Counted from the first letter of the stretch, positions 7,385-17,242 are shown. The stretch is 64,000 bases of DNA from UBA7703 sp034926785 (GCA_034926785.1 JAYFQU010000037.1:1-64000), one strand, 5' to 3'. The notes: generated from the letters alone by a model not told the origin. Translations and numbers: made by a program.

Positions 7385-10300
7385 TTATTCGAAGGAAAAC
7401 AAAGATATCTGCGCGGACTTATCCAGCCCTTCAAAGCATCCGCATTTCTCCATCGCCGCAATAACGCCGCTATTCGCCTTTGTGACCGCACGGAATTCCT
7501 CTATGGTGTGGAACACTTGTCCCGTACGGTTCTCTGCGAGCGCCTCCGCGGCGTTGTTGCCAACGCCGGGAATCGAGTTGAACGGAGGACGCAGCGCGCC
7601 ATCTTCAACCAAAAACTTCGTCGCATCGGACTTGTAGAGGTCGACAGGCAGCAATTCTATGCCACGCATATTCATTTCGTAGACGACCTCAAGAATCGTG
7701 ACGATATCCTTATTTCTCCCCTTCTCCGAGTCCGTCATTTTTGCCGAGGCGCGTTCCAGTTCGCGTATGGTCTCCAGCACACGCTCTGCGCCGCCTGCTG
7801 CAAGCGAAACGTCAAACAGGTCCGCACGCACGGTAAAATAGACGCTATAAAACTCCAGCGGATGATGCACCTTATAGTACGCCACGCGGAAACTCATCAT
7901 CGTATACGCGACTGCATGTCCGCGCGGGAACATATACTTGATCTTCTTGCAGGAGTCGATATACCAGGCGGGGATGTTGTTTTCGAGCAGCTTCGCCTCC
8001 ATCTCCGGCTTGAGTCCCTTGCCCTTACGTACGGACTCCATAATTTTAAACGAGCTTGAGGCATCCACGCCATGCATAATCAGATAATTCATGATGTCGT
8101 CACGCGTACAGATGACCTCGTTGAGTTTTGCGATCTTGTTGATGACCAACGGTTCCGCGTTGCCGAGCCAAACGTCGGTTCCGTGCGTCAGGCCGGAGAT
8201 GCGAACCAGCTCCTCCATCGTGGTTGGCTGTGTTGCGTCCAAAACACCGCGCACAAACCCTGTGCCAAACTCCGGCGTGCCGAGCGTGCCAACGTTGCAG
8301 CCTATTTCGGAAAGGTCTACCTTAAGTGAATCGCTCGCAATATAGATGCGCATCGTATCCGGGTCGTCCAGCGGAATCGTAACCGGGTCCAGCCCCGTGA
8401 GATCCTGCAGCATCCGCAGCGCGGTCGGGTCGTCATGGCCCAGGATATCGAGCTTAACCAAACGGTCGTCCATTGCGTGAAAATCGAAGTGCGTGGTAAT
8501 CGTGTTCTTATCCGATTTATCTGCGGGATACTGAATCGGCGTATAGTCAAGGATGTCGTCCTCCTTGGGGACGATGACAATCCCGCCCGGATGCTGGCCC
8601 GTGGTGACCTTGACATCCTGGCAGCCCTTTGCAATGCGTTCCTTCTCCGCGCGGCGCAGCACCTTCCCCGTCTTTTCCTCATAGATGCGGACATAGTCAA
8701 ACGCAGTACGCTCCGCAACGCCGCTGATTGTTCCCGCGCGGAACGCATGCCCGCGGCCGAACATCTCCTCGACGTATTTATGCGCAACGGGCTGGTATTC
8801 GCCGGAGAAGTTAAGATCGATATCCGGCGTCTTGTCGCCGTCGAAGCCCAGAAACACCTCAAACGGGATATCAAATCCCATCTTATCATAGCGGCTGCCG
8901 CAGACGGGGCAATTTTGATTCGGCATGTCGATGCCGCAGGCATAGAGCAGGCGGTCTACGGTAAAGTCGCTGTGCTTGCAGTTCGGGCAGACATAGTGCG
9001 GCTGAAGCGGGTTTACCTCCGTGATTCCCGCCATGGTTGCGACAAATGAGGAGCCAACCGAGCCACGGGAGCCAACCAGATAACCGTCTGAATTGCTCTT
9101 GTGCACCAGGCGCTGCGCCATGAGATAAAGCGAGGCAAAGCCGTTGCCGATGATGGACTTGAGCTCGCGGTCAAACCGCGCCTGCACCACCTCCGGAAGC
9201 GGGTCGCCATAGATTTCGTGCGCTTTGCCAACCGCCATATCGCGCAAAATATCGTTTGCGTTTTCAATGGTCGGCGCATGCGTTCCATCCGGAAACGGCT
9301 TGAGCAGTTCGCAACGATCTGCGATGCGGTTCGGTTCGTCAACCACCACGCGGCGAGCGGTCTCCTCGCCCAGATACGCGAACTCTTCCAGCATCTCTGC
9401 TGTGGTTTTATAATAGAGCGGCGGCTGAAACGAAGCGTCGTCAAATCCGTTTTTGGTCAGGATCACCTCGCGGTAGATCGCATCCTCCGGGTTGAGAAAA
9501 TGGACGTCCCCCGTCGCAACAACGGGGATTCCGAGCCGATCGCCAAGCGCCACAATCTCGCGGTTGATCTCAAGAATACGCTCCTCCGTCGCCTTGCCCT
9601 CCCGAACCAGAAACGCGTTGTTTCCGCGCGGCTGAATCTCCAAAAAATCATAGGTTCTGGCGAGATATTCGATGCGCTCCTGCCCGGCGCCATTCAAAAT
9701 CGCTTGATACAGCTCTCCTGCCTCACAGGCAGAGCCAAGGATCAGCCCTTCGCGATAGAGGGAAAGCAGACTAAACGGAATGATCGGATTATAGTGAAAA
9801 TGATCCAGATGCGCATAGCTGACGATGCGATAGAGGTTCTTCATGCCGGCCTGCGTCTTGGCCAAGATTATGATGTGGTTTGTTGCCGCGCGCTTCTTCT
9901 TCCCTCGCTCCTGTTTGGTCTCATCCGAGCGTACAGGCAGCTGATGCAGCCCCAGCGCACGAAGCTGATCCAACAGTTTGAGAAAGATCTCCCCCGTCGC
10001 AGCCGCGTCGTCTGTCGCCCGGTGATGTTCCAGCAAAACAACGCCGAGCGCTTCGCAGACGGTGTCCAGCTTATGATTGATCAGATCATGCATCAGATTG
10101 CGCGAGAGCATCAGTGTATCGGCATATTGATTGGTAAATTTGAGATTGAATCGCTCGCCGTGATGGCGAATAAAGCTCATGTCAAACTCTGCATTGTGCG
10201 CAACCAAGCAGCACCCTTCGCAGAATGCGTGAAAGCTTTTGAGCACCTCTCTTGTGTTAGGTGCGCCGGAGAGCATTTCCGTTGTAATTCCGGTGAGTTG

Positions 10301-11389
10301 CGTAATGTTGGATGGGATCACTACGCCATCGTTGACAAATGTTTGAAAACGGTCAATGATTGCGCCGTTCTGCAGCTTGACCGCACCGATCTCGATAATT
10401 TCGCATTGCTCGGGCTTTAGTCCAGTCGTCTCAAGGTCAAACACAACATAGATCTGATCCATGTCGACGAGCTCGGATTCGCGCAGCAAATAGCCCTCCA
10501 CGCCGAAGATGGGCTTCACTCCGTTTTTCTTTGCCGCCTTGGCGGCCGCAGGAAACGCCTGTACAACGCCGTGGTCGGTAATTGCGAGCGCCCTGTGACC
10601 GAACCGTTTCGCCGTCTCAAACGCCGCGCCAACCTCCGTGATGCCGTCCTGCATGGACATGCGCGTGTGCAGGTGCAGTTCCACGCGTTTGAGTTCGCTT
10701 GGATCCTGTCTGCCCTCCCGCGGAACGAGGCAGACATTGTTCGCATAAAACATCAGCTCGCCCGTAATTTGCGACGTTCGGCAAACACCCTGCGCCAGAA
10801 TTTGACTGCCGCTCTTCTGCGCGGACTCCAGCTCCGAAACCAACGCGTTTTTCTGTTCTTCCGTGTCGATCAGAAGGGAGCAATAGATGGAGTCAGTGCC
10901 GTCGGAGAGTGAAAGATCCAACGGAAAGCTCATCTCGCCTTTTCGACGTTTGTTTTTAAAGGAGTTACGTTCGTTAATGGAGACGATAACGCCGCCGATG
11001 ACACATTTCTCCGCTCCGTTTTTGAGTGCGGCAATTGAGGTGAGGCAGTTGGAAGAGACAAAGCCGCCATAGAGAATTCGCTTACCGTTGGCCGATCCCG
11101 GCGATGCCTTTGCTTCCACCTTTGCCGCTGCTACAGGCGTTTCGGCGATCTCGACGGCAGGGATCTGGGGCTTGTTCTTCGCCTGCCATTCCACGCGTAC
11201 GCGCGTTCCGCCCAGTCTGTTCTCCAGTTCGTCCGTGAGTTGCCGAGTCAGGTCAATCGACGGCTCGTCGCCGCACCGAAAAAAGACCGTCAGCATATTT
11301 TGCTCACGGTTTAGGGTTACGGTTTCCAGCTCGACGGTATCATCCAAAATGCCTACACGCCGCAAAGTACGGAATAATTCCTCCTGCAA
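7385..11389 (-). CDS. polC: DNA polymerase III, PolC-type alpha subunit
   Basis: The replicative polymerase of low-GC Gram-positives, with built-in 3'-5' proofreading. Domains in order: a short N-terminal domain; an OB-like region around residues 115-240; the first part of the PHP domain (VELHLHTRMSMQDGITE, about 240); the DEDD exonuclease (VVFDLETTGLKPEQ, about 327; HRATDDA for the third motif), inserted in the PHP domain; then the C-family polymerase core with PDIDLNFSGEYQ and a zinc cluster (CPNC ... CPVCGSRYDKMG). At 1334 residues it is about 100 shorter than Bacillus PolC; the missing part is N-terminal. The likely start is TTG 11389, since no ATG with a site is near. It is the last gene of the rpsB-polC block. 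Confidence 0.97.
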   Translation of the reverse strand: MQEELFRTLRRVGILDDTVELETVTLNREQNMLTVFFRCGDEPSIDLTRQLTDELENRLGGTRVRVEWQAKNKPQIPAVEIAETPVAAAKVEAKASPGSANGKRILYGGFVSSNCLTSIAALKNGAEKCVIGGVIVSINERNSFKNKRRKGEMSFPLDLSLSDGTDSIYCSLLIDTEEQKNALVSELESAQKSGSQILAQGVCRTSQITGELMFYANNVCLVPREGRQDPSELKRVELHLHTRMSMQDGITEVGAAFETAKRFGHRALAITDHGVVQAFPAAAKAAKKNGVKPIFGVEGYLLRESELVDMDQIYVVFDLETTGLKPEQCEIIEIGAVKLQNGAIIDRFQTFVNDGVVIPSNITQLTGITTEMLSGAPNTREVLKSFHAFCEGCCLVAHNAEFDMSFIRHHGERFNLKFTNQYADTLMLSRNLMHDLINHKLDTVCEALGVVLLEHHRATDDAAATGEIFLKLLDQLRALGLHQLPVRSDETKQERGKKKRAATNHIIILAKTQAGMKNLYRIVSYAHLDHFHYNPIIPFSLLSLYREGLILGSACEAGELYQAILNGAGQERIEYLARTYDFLEIQPRGNNAFLVREGKATEERILEINREIVALGDRLGIPVVATGDVHFLNPEDAIYREVILTKNGFDDASFQPPLYYKTTAEMLEEFAYLGEETARRVVVDEPNRIADRCELLKPFPDGTHAPTIENANDILRDMAVGKAHEIYGDPLPEVVQARFDRELKSIIGNGFASLYLMAQRLVHKSNSDGYLVGSRGSVGSSFVATMAGITEVNPLQPHYVCPNCKHSDFTVDRLLYACGIDMPNQNCPVCGSRYDKMGFDIPFEVFLGFDGDKTPDIDLNFSGEYQPVAHKYVEEMFGRGHAFRAGTISGVAERTAFDYVRIYEEKTGKVLRRAEKERIAKGCQDVKVTTGQHPGGIVIVPKEDDILDYTPIQYPADKSDKNTITTHFDFHAMDDRLVKLDILGHDDPTALRMLQDLTGLDPVTIPLDDPDTMRIYIASDSLKVDLSEIGCNVGTLGTPEFGTGFVRGVLDATQPTTMEELVRISGLTHGTDVWLGNAEPLVINKIAKLNEVICTRDDIMNYLIMHGVDASSSFKIMESVRKGKGLKPEMEAKLLENNIPAWYIDSCKKIKYMFPRGHAVAYTMMSFRVAYYKVHHPLEFYSVYFTVRADLFDVSLAAGGAERVLETIRELERASAKMTDSEKGRNKDIVTILEVVYEMNMRGIELLPVDLYKSDATKFLVEDGALRPPFNSIPGVGNNAAEALAENRTGQVFHTIEEFRAVTKANSGVIAAMEKCGCFEGLDKSAQISLFSFE

Positions 11390-11420
11390 TGTTCCCCCGT
11401 CCTCCGGTTGAGTTCTTTAT

Positions 11421-12500
11421 TTAATCTTTTCTAGCGCCGCGGTCGAGCAGCATTTCGCTTGCGCGCGCAATCAATCGTTCTACAACCTCCTCGGCTTCGC
11501 CATGATAGGTCTGTTCTCCATGCTCAAAGAGGATGCCGTTTCCATTGCCAGACGCAATGCCGATATCCGCGTCCCTCGCCTCGCCAGGGCCATTGACGGC
11601 GCAGCCCATGACCGCTACCTTTAGATATCCCTGCTTATGCGGCAGACGGTTGTTGACAGCGTCCACCATCTTCATGACATCCACACGCGTGCGCCCGCAG
11701 GTCGGGCAGCTCACAATCTCGATATCGTCCCGCCGCAGCCCAACTGCGCGGAGAATCTTGAGCCCAACCTCCACCTCGCGTACGGGATCATCCGTGAGTG
11801 AAACGCGAATCGTATCGCCAATTCCATCCAGCAACAGTGATCCGATGCCGGCGGCAGACTTGATGATGCCGCTGTTAACGTCTCCCGTCTCTGTGACGCC
11901 TACATGCAGCGGATAGTCCACGCGCGCATGGATCGCGCGATATGCATCCACGGTGTCACGCACATTGGACGCTTTTAGAGAGAGCACAATGTCGGTAAAG
12001 CCCTCGTGCTCCAGCAAAGAAACGTGTTTTAACGCGCTCTCAACCATTGCCTCCGTGGTTGCTCCGCCATGCTTCTGGCGCAAAGCGGGTTCGATGGAGC
12101 CCGCATTCACACCGATGCGAATCGGCGTATGATGCAGTTTTGCGCAGGCAACCAGCGAGCGAACACGCGATTCATCGCCGATGTTACCCGGGTTAAAGCG
12201 GAGCTTGTCCGCACCATTTTCCATTGCGGCGATGGCAAGGCGATAATCAAAGTGAATATCCGCCACAAGCGGAATGCTAATGCGGCTCCTGATTTCTTTT
12301 AGCGCCGTAGCGCAGGCCATATCATAAACCGAGGACCGCACAATATCGCAACCAGCCTCGGTCAACCGCCGAATCTGGCTGACTGTGGCGTCTACGTCCC
12401 GCGTGTCTGTGTTGGTCATGGACTGCACCGTCACCGGCGCGCCGCCGCCAATGGATATGCCGCGAATATGAATTTGTTTTGTTGTATCGTTCACAAACAC
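11421..12500 (-). CDS. ispG: 4-hydroxy-3-methylbut-2-enyl diphosphate synthase
   Basis: A 359-residue [4Fe-4S] enzyme of the MEP isoprenoid pathway that converts MEcPP to HMBPP. It begins with the family pattern ISIGGGAPVTVQSMTNTDT. Cluster cysteines are in SCPTCGRT (about 265) and VMGCAVNGPGEA (about 300), the ferredoxin-like C-terminal domain. It has the length of the short bacterial form. Start GTG 12500 has AGGAG 10 nt upstream; a GTG two codons later also has an AGGTG. It lies downstream of dxr and rseP in the block, so two MEP-pathway genes are co-transcribed here. Confidence 0.96.
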   Translation of the reverse strand: MFVNDTTKQIHIRGISIGGGAPVTVQSMTNTDTRDVDATVSQIRRLTEAGCDIVRSSVYDMACATALKEIRSRISIPLVADIHFDYRLAIAAMENGADKLRFNPGNIGDESRVRSLVACAKLHHTPIRIGVNAGSIEPALRQKHGGATTEAMVESALKHVSLLEHEGFTDIVLSLKASNVRDTVDAYRAIHARVDYPLHVGVTETGDVNSGIIKSAAGIGSLLLDGIGDTIRVSLTDDPVREVEVGLKILRAVGLRRDDIEIVSCPTCGRTRVDVMKMVDAVNNRLPHKQGYLKVAVMGCAVNGPGEARDADIGIASGNGNGILFEHGEQTYHGEAEEVVERLIARASEMLLDRGARKD

Positions 12501-12535
12501 ACCTGTTGTTCTCCTGTTTTTTGGGGGATCACCAA

Positions 12536-13570
12536 CTAACCGATGGCACCCTTCATCAGGTTTGAAATATCGTTAAACGTCATTAGAATGATCAGCCCAA
12601 AGAGCAGCACCAACCCTACAAAATGCACCATGCCCTCTTTTTCAGCTGCAATCGGCTTGCCACGCACCGCTTCTATTAGCATGAATACGAGCCTACCGCC
12701 ATCCATCGCGGGAATAGGCAGAAGATTCATAATGCCGAGGCTTGCGCTGATGAGCACCAGCAGGCGAAGCACATTTTCACCGCTGGAACGCACCGCCTCG
12801 CTGATGATGGCAACGATGCCGACAGGGCCTGTCGCGTCCGTGCTGGAGACATTCCCCTGTGCGACGCGGCCAAAGAACCGGAACGTTTCCGCAAGAGTTG
12901 CGGTCACATAATTCACCGACCGCGCCGCAGATTCGCCGACACCAAACTTCATGCGCGCGGGTGTAATCGTGACGCCAATGTAATTCTTCCCCTGCGTTTC
13001 GTTATAGACGTTTGAAAGGTGCAGCACTTTGATTTCGCCGTTTCTATCGACGGTAAGATCGATGTCCTTCGTCTCGACGGCGACGATCATGTCCACAGTT
13101 TGAAAATAGAATTTTACGGGTTTCCCATTGACATCTTTGATGATGTCTCCGCTCTGCACCCCGGCGATTGCGGCAGGCGCGTCGGGCACAACGTCGTAGA
13201 TGGACGGCACATAATCGCCAAACAGGCTTAAGGTAAAGAACGCCAGCAGAATGGCGAACACGAGGTTGGTCACCGGCCCTGATAAAACGACGATGATCCG
13301 CTTCCAAACCTTTTGGGCGTTAAAGGACCGTTCGTTTTTAATATCCTCATCCTCGCCCTCAAATCGGCACATGCCGCCAATCGGGAACGCCCGAAGGGAG
13401 AATTCCGTACCGTTCTTTGTCTTCTTCAGCAGTTTGGGCCCCATTCCGATGGAGAACTCCAATATGGAAAAACCAAGCGCACGCCCTGCGAAATAGTGCC
13501 CCATTTCATGAACCATTACAAGGAATGAGAGCAGAACAAGCGCGGCCAGGATGGAAAATGCTGTGTTCAA
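12536..13570 (-). CDS. rseP: Site-2 intramembrane metalloprotease RseP
   Basis: A 344-residue zinc protease that cuts within the membrane, usually acting on anti-sigma factors or signal peptide remnants. The N-terminal membrane helix carries HEMGH (zinc ligands and Glu). A PDZ domain is at about 115-190 (SGDIIKDVNGKPV), and the last helices contain LLPIPAMDGGR with the Asp ligand. The start is TTG at 13570, overlapping the dxr stop as TTGA, with AGGCGG 8 nt upstream. No sigma or anti-sigma gene is nearby. Confidence 0.95.
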   Translation of the reverse strand: MNTAFSILAALVLLSFLVMVHEMGHYFAGRALGFSILEFSIGMGPKLLKKTKNGTEFSLRAFPIGGMCRFEGEDEDIKNERSFNAQKVWKRIIVVLSGPVTNLVFAILLAFFTLSLFGDYVPSIYDVVPDAPAAIAGVQSGDIIKDVNGKPVKFYFQTVDMIVAVETKDIDLTVDRNGEIKVLHLSNVYNETQGKNYIGVTITPARMKFGVGESAARSVNYVTATLAETFRFFGRVAQGNVSSTDATGPVGIVAIISEAVRSSGENVLRLLVLISASLGIMNLLPIPAMDGGRLVFMLIEAVRGKPIAAEKEGMVHFVGLVLLFGLIILMTFNDISNLMKGAIG

Positions 13571-14733
13571 TGCGATATCCGCCTTTCCTGAACGAGGCGC
13601 TCTATTCGCGTGCTTGTTTCGCTACGCGCAAGCCGATCCGCCTCAACGATTTCCTCGAGGCTGCTCAGCGCCCGAGGATGGTGCTGGTTTAAAGTATAGT
13701 CCACCACCTGCTCGATGTCCAGAAAGCCGATGCGCCCGCTACAAAATGCTTCCACGGCCGCCTCATTTGCGCCATTATAAACCAGCGGGTACGATTGCCC
13801 GGCTCTCAGAGCGTCATAGGCGAGCCGCAGCGATAAAAACCGCTCAAAATCCACATCATAAAAGCACAGCGGCTGCTCTTGAAAAAGCCTAAGCGGCGTG
13901 CAGGAGGAAGTCATGCGATCCGGATACGTAATTGCATATTGAATGGGGAGCCGCATATCTGGTTTGCTCATATTCGCTATGCAGGTTCCGTCACGATATG
14001 CCACCATGGAATGCACGATGGACTGCGGATGAATCACTACGTCGATTTGATCCGCGGAAAAGTCAAACAAATACGCCGCCTCGATTACCTCAAGGCCCTT
14101 ATTAAAAAGTGTTGCGGAATCGATGGTGATCTTTCTGCCCATGTTCCAGGTGGGATGCATCAATGCCTGCTCCGGCGTGATCGTCACCAGGTCTTCACGT
14201 TTTTCACGCCAAAATGGTCCGCCGGACGCGGTTAAGACCAGTTTTGAAACCTCTTCCCGCCGCCCGTTTTGCAGGCACTGAAAGATGGCGGACTGTTCGC
14301 TATCCACAGGCAGAATCTCACCGCCATATGTTTTCAGCGTCTGATCCAACAGCGCTTTTCCGCAGACGACGCTCTCCTTGTTGGCGAGCGCGACGCGTTT
14401 TCCCGCTTTGAGGGAGGCAAGCAGCGGCGCGAGTGCGGCAAAGCCGCTGACGCCATTTACGACGACATCCGCTTCCTGCATCCCGGCAAGGCGTTCGGTA
14501 GCGCCTTTGCCCAGCACGACCTCCGCGCACGGCGGGAGCAAAGATGCGTCAAACTCGGTTTCACAAGCAACGATACGCGGGCGATATTCGTGCGCCAGGC
14601 GAATCAGCGCTTCAGTATCTCTGTTTGCCGCAATGCCAAAGAGCGTCATCTCCTCCGGATGCGAGGCGATGACGTCCAGAGACTGCCTGCCAATTGAACC
14701 GGTGCATCCAAGCACCGTAACGTATTGATTCAT
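13567..14733 (-). CDS. dxr: 1-deoxy-D-xylulose-5-phosphate reductoisomerase
   Basis: A 388-residue NADPH enzyme, first committed step of the MEP pathway. The N-terminal nucleotide-binding motif is LGCTGSIGRQSLDV, the substrate loop includes VDSEQSAIFQCL, and the metal site region is ASGGPFW with WNMGRKITIDSATLFNKGLE. Full length. It lies between cdsA (37 nt upstream) and rseP (4-nt overlap). Confidence 0.97.
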   Translation of the reverse strand: MNQYVTVLGCTGSIGRQSLDVIASHPEEMTLFGIAANRDTEALIRLAHEYRPRIVACETEFDASLLPPCAEVVLGKGATERLAGMQEADVVVNGVSGFAALAPLLASLKAGKRVALANKESVVCGKALLDQTLKTYGGEILPVDSEQSAIFQCLQNGRREEVSKLVLTASGGPFWREKREDLVTITPEQALMHPTWNMGRKITIDSATLFNKGLEVIEAAYLFDFSADQIDVVIHPQSIVHSMVAYRDGTCIANMSKPDMRLPIQYAITYPDRMTSSCTPLRLFQEQPLCFYDVDFERFLSLRLAYDALRAGQSYPLVYNGANEAAVEAFCSGRIGFLDIEQVVDYTLNQHHPRALSSLEEIVEADRLARSETSTRIERLVQERRISH

Positions 14734-14769
14734 AATTACACCAGTCGCCGTCTCAATCCATGCGGCGCG

Positions 14770-15588
14770 CTAAACCAGAATTGCAAGTTTCTGCATGATG
14801 AGGAACACACAGAGTACCAGCGGCGTGCAAAACATAATGCTGTCGATCCGGTCGATGACGCCCCCATGTCCGGGGAACACGCTCGAAAAGTCCTTAACAC
14901 CCGCCCAACGTTTCAAAAGTGAAGCAAACAGGTCTCCGAACTGGGAGAATAACCCGCAGCCGAGGCCAAGCAAAATCAACACGAGCGGCTGAATGCTTCC
15001 TCCCCAGATATGCTGCAGATACGTCATGCCCAACCCAAAGGCCGTCCCACCGATCAGAGCGAAAATTGCGCCCTCAACCGTCTTTTTGGGGCTGATCGTC
15101 GGGCAGAGTTTGTGTTTGCCAAAGAATGTTCCGCCAAAATAGGCGAAGGTATCGGAGGCTTCCGGCGCGGCGTAGGCCATGCATGCGGCAACCAACGCGA
15201 CGGGTCTGCTGAAACTATAATAGACCAGCAGCATGCACATGAGAAACAGCGTCGGATAATTCAGAATGAACAAGGACGGAATGATATCGTTTGTCGTATG
15301 CCGTTTCGTAAACAGCGACCAGATCATGGTCGTCATCACAGCCGCCATATAGACGATAAACATGGAAAGCATACCCAGATAGTAATATACAAACGGATAC
15401 GCAATCGCAAATACATATGCCGGAATTAAAATCGGATCGTAGCTTTTTTTGCGAAAGGTTTGTCCCATCTCGTAGATCGCGGCTAAAGAGAAGAGCGCAA
15501 GCACACTAAGCAGAAGAAATCCGCCAAAAAACAATACGACAATCAGCATGAGCACCAAAACAATACCAACGATGATTCTTGTTTTCAT
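14770..15588 (-). CDS. cdsA: Phosphatidate cytidylyltransferase
   Basis: A 272-residue polytopic membrane enzyme that makes CDP-diacylglycerol from phosphatidate and CTP. The C-terminal signature KDFSSVFPGHGGVIDRIDS is intact. About eight hydrophobic segments are seen. The start at 15588 is set by GGAGG 7 nt upstream and overlaps the uppS stop as ATGA; a longer in-frame extension inside uppS is not used. Confidence 0.96.
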   Translation of the reverse strand: MKTRIIVGIVLVLMLIVVLFFGGFLLLSVLALFSLAAIYEMGQTFRKKSYDPILIPAYVFAIAYPFVYYYLGMLSMFIVYMAAVMTTMIWSLFTKRHTTNDIIPSLFILNYPTLFLMCMLLVYYSFSRPVALVAACMAYAAPEASDTFAYFGGTFFGKHKLCPTISPKKTVEGAIFALIGGTAFGLGMTYLQHIWGGSIQPLVLILLGLGCGLFSQFGDLFASLLKRWAGVKDFSSVFPGHGGVIDRIDSIMFCTPLVLCVFLIMQKLAILV

Positions 15589-16337
15589 GCGTTTTCCTCC
15601 ACCCCGCCAAATCGACGCGAGCGATTCTGATAAGCCCGCAGTGACGCAAGATAGGCCTCGTCCGAAAAATCCGGCCAAAACTCCTCAGGGAAAAGAAACT
15701 CCGAATAGGAAACCTGATAGAGCAGGAAGTTGGATAGCCGCTGCTCGCCGCTGGTGCGTATGAGCAGATCTACCTCCGGCCTGCCATAGGTATAGAGGTT
15801 TTGCTCCAGCATCTCCGCGGTGATTTCATTTTTCCCGTCTCGCAGCGCCTGTTGCATGGCAAGGTTTGCGGCGCGCACGATCTCCGCGCGGCTGCCATAG
15901 TTGAGCGCAATATTCAGGTTTAATCCCGTGTTCGTCTCCGTCCGCTTCATCGCGTTTTCAATCGCGGCGCGAACCGGTGCGGAAAACTCATCATAGGCGC
16001 CAATGATGCGTATGCGAACACGATTTTCGTTCAGCTCGTCGATTTCTTTTGTAAAATATTCGATCAGCAGAGACATCAGCGTGGCAACCTCGTCCGCCGG
16101 GCGCTTCTTGTTTTCAGTTGAGAATGCGTAGAGCGTAAGCGAATCGATTCCCAGATCGGAGGTCAGGCGAATAATGCCACGGAGGCGATCCGTACCCGCG
16201 CGGTGGCCCGCGCTGCGCGGCAGGTTTTTCGCGGTCGCCCAGCGCCCGTTTCCATCCATAATGATCGCTACATGCTTCGGCAGCGCCTCTTTGACAAGGC
16301 CGAGCGAACATATTTTTTCTTCACTATAGAGTGCCAT
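15585..16337 (-). CDS. uppS: Isoprenyl transferase (undecaprenyl diphosphate synthase)
   Basis: A 250-residue cis-prenyltransferase that makes the C55 lipid carrier for cell-wall synthesis. It contains HVAIIMDGNGRWA (catalytic Asp), LYAFSTEN, and the C-terminal DLLIRTSGEQRLSNFLLYQ and SEFLFPEEFWPDF. It is full length. It lies between a small unknown gene and cdsA; dxr and ispG in the same block feed its substrate. Confidence 0.97.
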   Translation of the reverse strand: MALYSEEKICSLGLVKEALPKHVAIIMDGNGRWATAKNLPRSAGHRAGTDRLRGIIRLTSDLGIDSLTLYAFSTENKKRPADEVATLMSLLIEYFTKEIDELNENRVRIRIIGAYDEFSAPVRAAIENAMKRTETNTGLNLNIALNYGSRAEIVRAANLAMQQALRDGKNEITAEMLEQNLYTYGRPEVDLLIRTSGEQRLSNFLLYQVSYSEFLFPEEFWPDFSDEAYLASLRAYQNRSRRFGGVEENA

Positions 16338-16465
16338 AATCCCCCGTTACAAATTGAGGTGCAGAGCGAAACTACCCTGCACCTAAAGCATTCGCTTCAT
16401 TTTGGTTTGGTAAAACGTTCCAATGGTTCAAGCGCTGATAGCAAGCACGGCGGCATAGGTTTACG

Positions 16466-16663
16466 TTAGTCTGGCTCCGTCCGAAAGATGGCGTATAGGA
16501 GATGAACACGCGATTCATCCAGGATATCCTGTCGGATGACGCGCGCATCAATCCCGCATTCCACGCCTTTCTTGGAGCGTACCTCTTCGGCGCTAACCAC
16601 AACGCCTTTCTGCTCCAGCAGCGCTTTGGCCTGATGCAATGGATATCCAAGTACGCTGATCAA
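16466..16663 (-). CDS. Small conserved-looking protein between frr and uppS
   Basis: A 65-residue reading frame that begins with TTG overlapping the frr stop as TTGA, the same coupling as dxr/rseP. The protein begins ISVLGYPLHQAKALLEQKGV, a pattern like a PASTA-type or small alpha/beta repeat, and ends in RVHLLYAIFRT. Codon use resembles the neighbours. The frame lies in the operon direction and fills the otherwise empty gap before uppS. I do not recognise the family; the reality of the gene rests on position and coupling. Confidence 0.6.
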   Translation of the reverse strand: MISVLGYPLHQAKALLEQKGVVVSAEEVRSKKGVECGIDARVIRQDILDESRVHLLYAIFRTEPD

Positions 16664-17217
16664 ACCGCGAGGATCTCCTTTTCCTTTGCAGCCAGAACAT
16701 TATCAATCTCTTTAATGAGATCGTCTGTCAGCTTTTGCACCTTTTCATCCAGCGTCTTACGGTCGTCCTCGGTAATGACGCTGTCCTTTTCGTCTTTCTT
16801 GATCTGTTCATTAGCGTCGCGGCGGATGGCGCGAATCGCGATCTTGCTCTCTTCGCCCTTTTTCTTAACCACCTTGACGAGCTCTTTTCTGCGTTCTTCG
16901 TTGAGCTCCGGAAAGAGAAGTCGGATAACCTTTCCGTCGTTGCTGGGGTTGATACCGAGGTCGGATTTCTGGATCGCTTTTTCAACAGCGGGAATGGCCT
17001 TGCTGTCCCACACGGAAATGAGAAGCATTCTCGGCTCCGGAGTGGAGATGTTGCCGAGCTGCTGAATCGGCGTCGGCGTTCCGTAATAGTCCACCAGAAT
17101 TCGGTCGAGCAACTGCGGGTTTGCGCGCCCTGCGCGCAGGCCGCCGAGCTCGGTCTTGAGAACGGCAATCGTTTTCTGCATGCGTTCTTTTGTAATGTCT
17201 AAAATATCACTTGCCAT
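16660..17217 (-). CDS. frr: Ribosome recycling factor
   Basis: A 185-residue protein that, with EF-G, splits ribosomes after termination. The sequence shows the family throughout: LRAGRANPQLLDRILVDYYG, IQQLGNISTPEPRMLLISVWD, NDGKVIRLLFPELNEERRKE, and the long C-terminal helix. Own promoter likely, because a terminator follows pyrH. Confidence 0.98.
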   Translation of the reverse strand: MASDILDITKERMQKTIAVLKTELGGLRAGRANPQLLDRILVDYYGTPTPIQQLGNISTPEPRMLLISVWDSKAIPAVEKAIQKSDLGINPSNDGKVIRLLFPELNEERRKELVKVVKKKGEESKIAIRAIRRDANEQIKKDEKDSVITEDDRKTLDEKVQKLTDDLIKEIDNVLAAKEKEILAV

Positions 17218-17242
17218 GTTCCATTCCTCCTGTACGCCTTTT

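Noticed and set aside
9101..10420. A 439-codon plus-strand frame opposite polC
   Set aside because: It is the antisense of a conserved gene in a GC-rich codon context, with no ribosome site and no family pattern. Similar long frames opposite aspS (45400-47091), relA (52380-53537), tsf (18067-19287) and scfB (56681-57928) are rejected for the same reason.
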